Source: Heterotrichella gracilis (lineage: Eukaryota > Sar > Xanthophyceae > Tribonematales > Xanthonemataceae). From it: a DNA stretch of 30,736 bases. The stretch lies in contig JAULBX010028327.1 in NCBI GenBank assembly GCA_032358255.1, forward strand, positions 1 to 30,736. The letters run 5' to 3'. Shown here piece after piece: positions 22,594 to 30,736 of the stretch. A program made the translations under genes and the position numbers. The notes under the pieces are model-generated. The model saw only the letters and a program-made list of their open reading frames with translations. It did not search any database and was not told the DNA's origin. How positions within the stretch are numbered: position 1 is the first letter of the stretch; every line of letters starts with the position of its first letter.

Positions 22594-24496
22594 ATGCGGT
22601 GGGAGTCCCTCCCTCAAGGCGGTGCCAAGCCCCTTGCACGCAGTAGCCACACCATCAACCACATTGATGGCAAGCTATACTTGTTTGGCGGCGAGCACGA
22701 GCCACGCACACCCATCACTGATGGCTTGCAGGTGGGTCTCGGGCACTTGCGCTGATGCACACCATGGTTAACTGAGAACTACTGCACCAGTTGGGGCAGC
22801 TCAGGGTGGTGCCAGACCCCTGTTGTATGCCATCCAGGCACCCAATGTGAACCACACAGCTTTGCTGCTGTCACCCACATGTACCCTGTACCCCTCCTGC
22901 AGGTGTATGACCTAGCCAGCGCCACGTGGCAGCAGCAGGAGGTGCCTGTGGATGTTGGCCCGGCGCCGCGTGTGGGACACACAGCGGTGGCGGTGGGGAG
23001 CAGGCTGTTGGTGTTTGGGGGCAGGTGAGTTGGACACAGGGAGACCCATCGATTACTCTAACGTAGAACCTAAATCCTAATCGGTCAGGGACAATTTCGG
23101 TCATTATTGGGCAGGGCGCGGGCTGCTTTTGCGAATGCCATGACAGTGATACTGCTAACCGTCTGATTTTGAAGTATCTTCCGAGCCTGATAAGGCTTAA
23201 ACTCTCATATGAATTGCTCTGTGTACCCACCAGGCGGGGAGCGGAGTTTAGCGAGTCCTGCACCAGCGACCTCTACAGCTATGACACCACCACCTCCACC
23301 TGGTGTGTGGTTGACGCCAAGGGGGAGGCACCACCAGCACGCAGCTTCCACACCATGACAGCAGTGGGCAGGGTGATATATGTGTTCGGGGGGTGCGGGG
23401 AGGGCAGCACGGGGCGGCTCAATGACCTGTGGGCGCTTGACACAGGCACTGCCACATGGCAGAACCTGGGGAGCAATGAAGCGGTGAAGGTGGGTGCACC
23501 ACAGGCTTTGGTCCCTAGCAAATGCACACCGCAACCATGTGACATGGCCAATGCACCCATGTGATGCTCCATGCATCTACACGACTTGTTCCATGTGCCC
23601 ATGGAACTGTACTTCCAAGGTCAAATTGATCAATTTGATGCGCATGCGGTGCCTCATCCGTTCATGTAATCCATGCACGCAAACTAATTTGCAAAGACCT
23701 GCGCCCCTGGGGGGCATACCATGGTGTTGCTGCATGTGGAAGCATCATGATGAGCTTGCTGTGCTGCTGCAGGTGCGAGGCGGCGCAGGCCTGTATGCAA
23801 GCGGCAGCAGCCTGGTGGTGGTGGCTGGGTTCACCGGTCACGAGCTGGATGACGTGCATGTGTATGACACACAGGCGGGGCAGTGGGTCAAGGTAAGGAC
23901 AGTGGGGAAGTGGCGGGAAATGCATGGGGGAAGGGGTACGTATGCATGTGTCATGGTGCCGAAGCCCAGCATTCAATGCAGGTGGTGCATGGAGCAGCGT
24001 GGAAGAAGCTTGCACATGCGGTGATGCACGTGCCATAACCATTCCCACCTGTGCTATACACTATGTTCTGCTTTCAGTGGGAGGCAGGGTCGATGCTATT
24101 TCAAAGCCGCTAGGCAATTCACCTATGTGAAAGCCAATTTGCCCCAATGTTCACCTGTTGCAGGACATTCAGGGCGGCATCACCCCCCGCAGCGTGTTTG
24201 GCGGCGGTGCACACACATGCGACGGCTGCGAGCACAAGGGACATGTGCTCCTCTTTGGAGGGGAGGTCGACCCATCCACCCAGGGCCACGAGGGGGCGGG
24301 CAAGTTCCTCCAAGACCTGTGGTGCTGCGACATACAGCAAGGGGGGTGGCATGCAATTGAAGCAGCAGGGGATGTCCCAAGTGGGCGGGGGTGGGTTGCC
24401 TCCACCATTGTGGGCGGTGACCTGGTGGTGCATGGGGGCAACTCGCTGACCAATGCCAGGCTGGATGACATGTATGTGCTGCGGGTGCATGGGTGA
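22594..24496 (+). CDS. Kelch-repeat protein, nitrile-specifier-like family
   Basis: Five exons join in phase: 22594-22731, 22903-23024, 23234-23489, 23773-23892 and 24164-24496, giving 322 residues, full length for the family (about 330). The start ATG gives MRWESLPQGGAKPLARSSH, placing the first kelch motif directly at the N-terminus. Kelch blades follow: HIDGKLYLFGGE, GSRLLVFGGR, GRVIYVFGG, SSLVVVAGFTGHELDDVHVY, GHVLLFGGEVD and GGDLVVHGGN with DDMYVL. The order and wording match plant kelch proteins such as Arabidopsis At3g07720, relatives of the nitrile-specifier proteins. Those use an E-x3-D-x3-H motif for ferrous iron. Here the site reads E246-V-D-P-S250-T-Q-G-H254, so the middle Asp is Ser, with an Asp two residues earlier. 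No targeting signal is evident. Its substrate in an alga is unknown, since glucosinolates are not expected. Confidence 0.9.
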
Positions 24497-24846
24497 GGTG
24501 GTGGCTGGCAGTGGCGGGGGGCATTTCCAGAGAGCTATAGTTGCCAGCTAGCTAGTATTCTGCCAATCAGATTGACAAACACAAATTTAAGGACGGATCA
24601 CTGCAGATCGCGAGGCTACATTGCATGCTGCATGTATACGAAATAAAATTTTGAGAATATAGGACTACAGTGCTGTGAGAATAATGCACGCAAAAGCTGT
24701 TCGGACGTGGCAAGTTTGAAACTGATTTTGTGTTGCCGCATCGGCGATCAGACACATGGCGCACCCAAACTGGTGATCTCCAAATACTTCAGAACAGGAT
24801 GTAAATGCCATGGAATCTGTAACTGAATTGTATACCCCATGCCATG
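24497..24846. other. Convergent 3' region between the kelch gene and DPH7
   Basis: This gap holds no gene. A TGTAA, the green-algal poly(A) signal, lies at about 24800-24804, 304 nt after the kelch stop and close to the DPH7 stop on the other strand. Transcript ends of the two genes may therefore overlap. Confidence 0.45.
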
Positions 24847-27242
24847 TCATAACAAAGCCAGACCCCCTTCATCCGCTTGTGCAGCCTCCACCTCCCACAG
24901 CTGCACCCGCCTGTCGTAGAAGGAGCAGGTGGCAACCAGGCTGGGCACACTGGTGCAGCCAGGGCCGCCCCACTGCCGTCGGCACCAGTCAGCCCCATAG
25001 CCTAGCTCGTATGGCCCGTCGTAGCGCTCCGTGACTGTCATAGAGGCAGGGGTGGGTTGCACGCGCAGAACTGCAAGGGCAGGTCAGCAGCGGGTTGAGA
25101 AACATGCCACTGCCATGGGGTGTGTGGTGCTGTTAATTTCGGGCATATCCAATGATTGAAATGGGCATGAATCGTGGGGAAAATACACGCAGCTTGCATG
25201 TTCAAGCACTGGCTGCATACTTCCACGTGAGAATGTAAGGGACACTGCAGCAGTGCATGTGCCAGGCTGCCCCTCACCTGCAAAGCCATTGTACATGCAT
25301 GCCGCCAGCAGCAGGGAGGGGTTTGTCGGGTGCCATTTCAGCCGCCACACGCCGCCCCCAATGTCCACCTGGAGGGCAAGGAACATTTGGTCGTGGGCTT
25401 TCCTGGAGGACAAACCCGCACAGGGCGGGCCCCACATGCCGGGTATGCTGCCATGCATCCGGGTTAGAAGACAACATGCAGTGCGTCAGAGCACGCCGGT
25501 TGAAAGATCTACTCGAAAATGATCTACTGATTTGCTCGATAATAAACAAATAATTTACTACATATTTTATAAATAATTATTCATTTATTTATTTTATTTT
25601 TACATCATTGAAAAGTACACAATTACACTACATAATACAAATTTTATGAATGTAAGCTTCCCACCTTGCAGGTACAAACTGGTGCTGCAGCGCTGCGCAT
25701 GTCCCACATGCGCACATGGTCATCATAGCTGCCTGTGACCAGCAGGTGGGGCTGGGAGGGGTGGCACTGAATGGAGCACACGCCAGCGCCGTGCGCCCGC
25801 CTGCCGCAACAGGCTGATATTATGACAGTTTCAAGCCCAAGGACAAGGGAGGTAGTGGACGCGCTTAGCAAGACTGCATGAGGGCTTGACAGCAGCTGGC
25901 ATGAGCAGCACGGCCAGTACCACTATCGCAGCCCTGTGCCTGCGCTCAGGGCACGGTGGAATGCAGCATGCAAGACCTCCTCAATGGTGACAATCGTTGG
26001 TATGTGCAGTGGGTGGGTGCGTACATTCTGCATTGTGGGCTGCCATCAGCAGGCCTCACCTGCTGGCAAAGGTTGGTGCATCTAGGCCTGAGCGCGTGTC
26101 CCAGCCCTTGAATGCAGCATCATCCCCACCAGAGTACAGCACATGTTCCTGCAGCAAGCAACCCTGTTTACCAATTGTGATGCGCGCCATCCATCCTTAT
26201 GGGCACTGAAGCCGCTGTGTCAGGTACTTGCAATGCACAATGGATCAACCCACGAAGGTGCTTATTTCATCATCACGTAATCCATCCATGCATGTGGGAC
26301 CCTCCACATCCATGCTCCCCCAGCACATGCCATGAGATGCACTTTTAAAATTTGCATTTATTTCAAGGTCAATGCCATGCACCTTCCCATTGCCATCTGA
26401 CTGCATGGGTTACCTGCCAACTGTCACGCTCCACCACCCATGCCTCCAGGTCGTGACCCATCCAGTGCTCCAACATCTCCACCCCAGCCTCCCCCAGCTG
26501 CATGCAAACTCTGTCAGGGGGCAATCAGCAGTGCAGGGGTACATACCTACCAAGCAGAGGTGATGATTATAAGGCTCCTCTTTTTCAATGCACTGCCGGA
26601 TTTTGCTAGATAACATCGACATGTGCACAGTCAGCTAATTTTGATACTTGTCTTGCAGCACTGAGTGCACCGCCATGCTATTGCTCAATTGGCAAATTTC
26701 ATGGGGGTGGGGCAATCACAAAGCTGCGCTGCAAACCCACGCATGTCATGTGCCCAAACCATGCCATTACCTACCTGGCACATGGCAAGGCTGCCATCCG
26801 AGTAGCTCACACCAAACCTGTCTGCCCACTGGCTCTGCACGCCAAAACTCACTGACGTCGCCATGGCGTCAGATTCCGATGCCTGACAACTGCCCACATG
26901 GCACAGCGCTGCGCTGCCATGGACTGCTCCCTCTAACCGGTAGGCCGCAACCTCCCCTGATGCTGTGGCAGACACCAGGAGAGGGCTTTCGCCCCCTTGC
27001 ACCGGCCGCCACTTGAGGTCGAATATGCCAGTGGTGTCAACAGTCTGCTGTGGCAGGAGCTGTGTGGTTTTGCCTGGCTGGTGGTCCAGTCTGAACAGGT
27101 GCAGCTGTCCTATCCTGGTTTGGGAAGACTCTACCAGCTGGTAGCTGCCCACTGCTAGTATATCTGTGTGAGGCTGTGTAGGGCAGAACTCGGTGCTGTC
27201 TGTGTTGAGGTCTAGCGTGACTTCCAGCAGCCTGGTCGGCAT
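24847..27242 (-). CDS. DPH7: DPH7, diphthine methylesterase of diphthamide synthesis (WD40)
   Basis: Six minus-strand exons join in phase: 27242-26775, 26497-26414, 26148-26060, 25800-25665, 25368-25278 and 25070-24847, giving 363 residues. The protein removes the methyl ester from diphthine on elongation factor 2, so that the final amidation to diphthamide can proceed. It is a WD40 propeller. Matches to the family (human WDR85) include DSTEFCP, LAVGSYQL, a GHDLEAWVV segment, VLYSGGDDAAFKGWDTR, GVCSIQCHPSQPHLLVTGSY, GGVWRLKWHP, LLLAACMYNGF, YGADW and LVATCSFYDRRVQLWE. The length is close to yeast and shorter than human because an insertion is missing. An intron near 25,540-25,660 is strikingly A/T-rich. 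The gene is divergent from plastid RPL1 with 519 bp between start codons. Confidence 0.94.
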
Positions 27243-27761
27243 GGCTGTCAGCTAGAACACTGAAGCTGGGAACTAGTTCAGAGGCGTAAGCGTTCAATCC
27301 ATTGTGTCATCTCATGGTAAGGCAAACTAGCTGATCTTTGCAAGCTTAGCGTGTCGACGTGAAGGGCAATAGTGCAGGACCAAGGGAGTTGGGTTCACTT
27401 GCATGCATGCATTTGCCGCAGGGCATGGCGCACATTTCGTAGACTTCGTCTGAGCACGTTAAAAGGCATCCACTGAATCCATTGTTTGGCTAAGTAGAGC
27501 GTCAAGAGTGGCAAAAGAGAAACGCCAATTTGTAACCATGGCAAGACGGCAGGCGGTAGGTGGCGTTTACGGCCGGCGGCAACGCCACGCCAGGCAACTT
27601 TTGTGTCGGCCACAACTCTCGTTTCACACAGACTGAGCTTACAGTTGAGACCATTACCCATTCCGGGCACCGCATTGTAGCCAGGGAAGTATCACCTTTG
27701 GCTGCAGTGGGCCTTGCTATAGTACCGGGTTTGAGAACTCGTTGCACCAAATTGGGGCACC
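27243..27761. promoter_or_regulatory. Bidirectional promoter of DPH7 and plastid RPL1
   Basis: The start codons of the two divergent genes are 519 bp apart. A CpG-dense stretch lies at about 27,545-27,600 (TACGGCCGGCGGCAACGCC), nearer to RPL1. A GCATGCATGCAT run lies near 27,402-27,413. Both gene products serve translation, so shared control is plausible but inferred. Confidence 0.5.
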
Positions 27762-29073
27762 ATGGCACTCACCAGCAGCCTCCAGCGACTGCACATCTCA
27801 GACAATGCCTCAGCCGTGCGTGTGGGCAGCAGCAGCCGGCAGTACCCAGTGTTCGGGGCAGTCTCCTTCAGGACAGCCCGCCCAGCGGCTCGCCTGGCGA
27901 CCCCCGTTCGCGCAGCCGCAGCTATTGAAGCAGATGCCCCCCCAGCTAACCTGGTCATCGTCACAGCAGCACCCCTGTCATCCAAGGACAAGAGGCGGTC
28001 CCGCCGTTTCCGTGACGTGCAGTCGAAGATTCCCGGCAAGGAGTCCCCATTGACGCCCGTGGACGCCATCAAGCTTGCCCTGGACACTGCTTCCGCAAAG
28101 TTCACAGAGACTGTGGAGTTCCATGCTAAGCTGAACATCGACCCCAAGTACTCCGACCAGCAGCTGCGTGCAACCGTGAGCTTGCCAGCAGGGACCGGCA
28201 AGGAGCTCCGTGTGGCTGTGCTGTGCCAAGGAGAGTCTCAGACCCAGGCCCGGGAGGCTGGTGCAGACTATGTGGGTGCTGAGGACCTGATTGAGAGCAT
28301 TGCTGGAGGCATGATGGACTTTGACAAGCTGGTGGCCACACCAGACATGATGCCCAAGGTGGCAAAGCTGGGCAGAGTGCTGGGCCCAAGGGGGCTGATG
28401 CCCAACCCCAAGGCTGGCACAGTCACGATAGACATCGCTGGGGTGAGTACTGCCACCAAGCTGGGCTAGTAAGAATTCTGCGCTACCTGACAGTACAGTA
28501 TTGTACCCGCACTGCTGTAAACCTGCGTTGCTGCATACCCATGTAGCCATTTGCGCTGGCTTGGTGTGCCATGCTGACCGCGCCTGGTTTTGCTTTTCAC
28601 AGGCTGTGAAGGACTTCAAGGGCGGCAAGGTGGAGTACAGGGCAGACAAGGCGGGCAACGTGCACGTCGGCTTTGGCAAGACCTCCTTCACACCAGACAA
28701 GCTGTTGCAAAACCTGAAGGCTGTGCAGGTGAGCTTTCAATTGCTCAACTGAGGGTTGCAGAGGGTCAGTGGTTACAGTGGCGCAACACCTCGCCTGACT
28801 GTTACCACTGCCTCTGCCTGGTTTGCTACGTTGGTTCATCATTTAAATATGAAAGACCAGCCGGTCTGAGTGCACCTCGCATCTTGCAATTGTTGTTGTT
28901 GGTTTGTGGTGTGTTGTTGTGAACCATTGTTGTTGCCTGTGCAGGAGTCCATTGACGTAAACCGGCCCAGCGGTGCCAAGGGCACGTACTGGAAGAGCGT
29001 GACGGTGTGCACCACCATGGGGCCAGGGGTGCGCGTGGCCTACCCAACACTCAGGGACCTCAAGCTCGAGTAG
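27762..29073 (+). CDS. PRPL1: Plastid 50S ribosomal protein L1
   Basis: Three exons join in phase: 27762-28442, 28603-28728 and 28945-29073, giving 311 residues. The protein forms the mobile L1 stalk that handles E-site tRNA in the chloroplast ribosome. Bacterial L1 has about 234 residues; the first 70 or so here are Ser/Ala/Arg-rich and poor in acids ([13 protein letters not shown], then [19 protein letters not shown]), as in a chloroplast transit peptide. Mature-domain landmarks are the [22 protein letters not shown] helix region, [10 protein letters not shown], the L1 signature [36 protein letters not shown] and [20 protein letters not shown]. It ends LKLE before TAG. A TGTAA at about 29572 could end the transcript after a 500-nt 3' UTR. 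Expression is probably strong, and the promoter is shared with DPH7. Confidence 0.96.
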
Positions 29074-30300
29074 GCGGTGCCGACCGGCGCACAGGGGTAC
29101 TGAACTCTTTGGGAGTGATGGGGGTGGGCTGAACAGCCTGCGGCAGGAACTCCCCGGGCTGCTCTGCACGGCAGGCGCCCTGAGAAACACGTCTGAGCAG
29201 CTGCAATATGCACCCTGTGTGAGGGGTTGCAACCTAGCAGTTGGCTGGGCAGGTGGAGTTGAAGAGTGGGTATGCATTTGGCCGGGGAGTGTGCAAGGGC
29301 TGACAATGCAACGCAATTGACCATCCTTTGTATTGAGGTCTAGGCCGGGGCGAGTAGATTCGAGGGCGCGTTGATTGAACCTTTCTGTTTCCATTGCTGG
29401 GCCACTCTTTTCTTGGTGATGTTGGACAGTTGGTGACTGGCTGCTGGTCCACTGTATCTTGACTGCTGCTACCTTCAGGGTTGTGCAGTTACGTGGGGTA
29501 CGTCTTCTGTGAGTCTTACACTCCACAAGATAGTGGCAACACACAGCGGCTGAGACAGCGCTTTTGCTGTTTGTAAACAAGTGAATAACCAACAGCTTTG
29601 CACACATCATGTCTGTGAGTGTTCACCAAGAGCACTGGGTTGGTATTTGCTCTAAGATGTCCCGCTTGGCTCAAAGATGACAAAGGATCCTGGGCGAAGG
29701 TGTGGCATTGACACACAGAACTGTGCTTATTGATAGCTACTAGCATTGAAGGGTGAGCCGAAAGTGGTACACCCGGAGAGGTTCTTGAGGCAGCCTGAGA
29801 GGGCCTAGCCCTACAAGTTGGAGTATTGACCAATGGCTGCATCTGCGGCCATGGAATCAGTGCCATACAATAGGTGTGTGTCTAAACAACAGCAGCAGCA
29901 GGGCAAGTCCAAGTGGGTTCAACCTGCATTTAAGATCCTGAAAAGTGCGGCATATAGGACAACTCGAGGGTTTTGCAAACACGAAAATGCTAAGACTTGG
30001 GAGATACTTGTCATGCTGAATGAACAATGTATGTGCAAACCCTGGACTGCCACCGGCTAAGCGAGAACGCTCCATATCCACTGGCAACACAGGTGTTGCT
30101 ATGCACATGTAGCCGCCAGGGGGAGTGTCAGCAACGCCGCAAGAGCGAATGCGGCTCTGCAAGGTGCATGCTGCAGGAGCAGCCCTGGTGGGTCATTTCG
30201 TAGGCTGATGGCAGCGCCTGCTTGTGACCAGCGCACGTTCTAGATTGCAAGAATATCCTGCAAGGCCCCTGACCCCCACCTCACTGTGACCCCCTTCATA
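29074..30300. other. Convergent intergenic region after plastid RPL1
   Basis: This stretch holds the RPL1 3' UTR and the 3' end of the minus-strand gene at the right edge. A short open frame at 29833-30060 contains a CAG run coding for glutamines but shows no motif or splice context, and I do not call it a gene. Nothing else is supported. Confidence 0.5.
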
Positions 30301-30591
30301 CTACTCCTCTTCCACATATTCGCCTTCCTCCCTTTCTTTGTCGGTGTCGTGCTCCCCTGAAATCCCCGCCTCCGCATGGGCATGAGCATCAGCATCAGCA
30401 TGGTTCTGGGCAACAGCTGCCAAGCTGTCCAACGCATGGTAGGTGCGGTGGTTGCCCCACCCATCCTCGTCCACTTCACCCTCCTGAACATCAGCCTCGG
30501 CACCCTCATCGTCTCGAGCGCGCTTGGACGCACGCTTGCCGCCCGGAGCTGTGGCCCCAGGCTTGTTCTTCTTTGCCTTGGCCTCTGGAGC
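30301..30591 (-). CDS. Last exon of an unknown gene, charged C-terminal tail
   Basis: On the minus strand an acceptor (GCTGTACAG) precedes an exon of 96 codons that ends in TAG at 30303-30301. It starts APEAKAKKNKPGATAPGGK, continues with a KRASKRARDD basic patch and an acidic GEVDEDGWGNHRTYHALD segment, then an Ala/His/Asp repeat (HADADAHAHAEA), and ends EREEGEYVEEE. The basic patch could be a nuclear localisation signal. The codon usage is GC-rich at third positions like the other real exons, whereas the longer overlapping frame is only a shadow. I cannot assign a family. The upstream exons lie beyond the LINE fragment at 30651, outside the window. Confidence 0.6.
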   Translation of the reverse strand, partial: APEAKAKKNKPGATAPGGKRASKRARDDEGAEADVQEGEVDEDGWGNHRTYHALDSLAAVAQNHADADAHAHAEAGISGEHDTDKEREEGEYVEEE

Positions 30592-30650
30592 CTGTACAGC
30601 ATGTCAAATCAGGCATCCACCAGCCAGAATGCGATTATCGGTAGACTATA

Positions 30651-30736
30651 TTCATGCTCATCCTAGGGTTTGTGGACCTTACCAAAGCCTATGACTCGGT
30701 AGATAGGGACACAGCGTGGAAGGTGTTAGAATTGAG
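30651..30736 (+). mobile_element. LINE-type reverse transcriptase fragment (copy 2)
   Basis: The plus strand reads FMLILGFVDLTKAYDSVDRD and continues to WKVLEL at the window edge. This is motif A of a non-LTR reverse transcriptase (F-V-D-L-T-K-A-Y-D). About 55 nt match the left-edge copy nearly base for base, in inverted orientation. This copy extends about 11 codons further upstream. It lies antisense to the gene of the exon at 30301-30591, probably in its intron or at a contig end. Confidence 0.8.

Noticed and set aside
29833..30060. 75-codon plus-strand frame with a glutamine run
   Set aside because: No motif, no splice context and no neighbouring exon support it.
1..30736. CRISPR array, tRNA, rRNA or prokaryotic operon
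   Set aside because: I found no evenly spaced repeats, no tRNA-like T-loop context and no rRNA motifs. The genes are intron-split and face both directions, which excludes a bacterial operon.

Overview
The window is nuclear DNA from a eukaryote, most likely a green alga (Chlorophyta; a trebouxiophyte such as a Coccomyxa-type alga is plausible but unproven). The evidence is genes split by many GT-AG introns of about 80 to 1,100 nt, a nucleus-encoded plastid ribosomal protein L1 with a transit-like leader, an RWP-RK transcription factor, a plant-type kelch protein, and plant-type telomeric CCCTAAA motifs. I joined exons by hand, matching splice sites and reading-frame phase.

Layout, left to right. 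A LINE reverse-transcriptase fragment (-) touches the left edge. Next come the 3' exons of TYW1 (+, tRNA-Phe wybutosine synthesis), a long RWP-RK regulator (-, 2.5-8.3 kb), and a divergent gene (+, 9.2-12.8 kb) encoding a J domain, three TPRs and a WD40 propeller in one protein. A CW-like zinc-finger/coiled-coil gene (+, 14.0-18.2 kb) follows, with its stop codon about 4 nt from the proposed stop of an unrecognised gene (-, 18.2 to beyond 21.3 kb). Then come a kelch protein of the nitrile-specifier-like family (+, 22.6-24.5 kb), DPH7 (-, diphthamide synthesis) and plastid RPL1 (+), these last two divergent from a shared 519-bp promoter. The right end holds an acidic C-terminal exon of an unknown gene (-) and a second copy of the same reverse-transcriptase region, inverted relative to the first and running off the edge.

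The genes are not an operon, but several concern translation fidelity or protein folding: TYW1, DPH7, plastid L1 and the J-TPR-WD40 protein. The J-TPR-WD40 protein is the best candidate for something undescribed. Its TPRs keep the residues of the carboxylate clamp that grips Hsp70/Hsp90 tails, so one chain would hold an Hsp70 activator, a chaperone-tail receptor and a propeller scaffold.

Non-coding structure is also notable. Four telomere-like arrays sit inside introns. One of them is flanked by a 17-bp direct repeat that duplicates a 5' splice site. A separate tandem duplication copies another 5' splice site in TYW1. CpG-dense patches against a CpG-poor, TG/CA-rich background appear to mark promoters.
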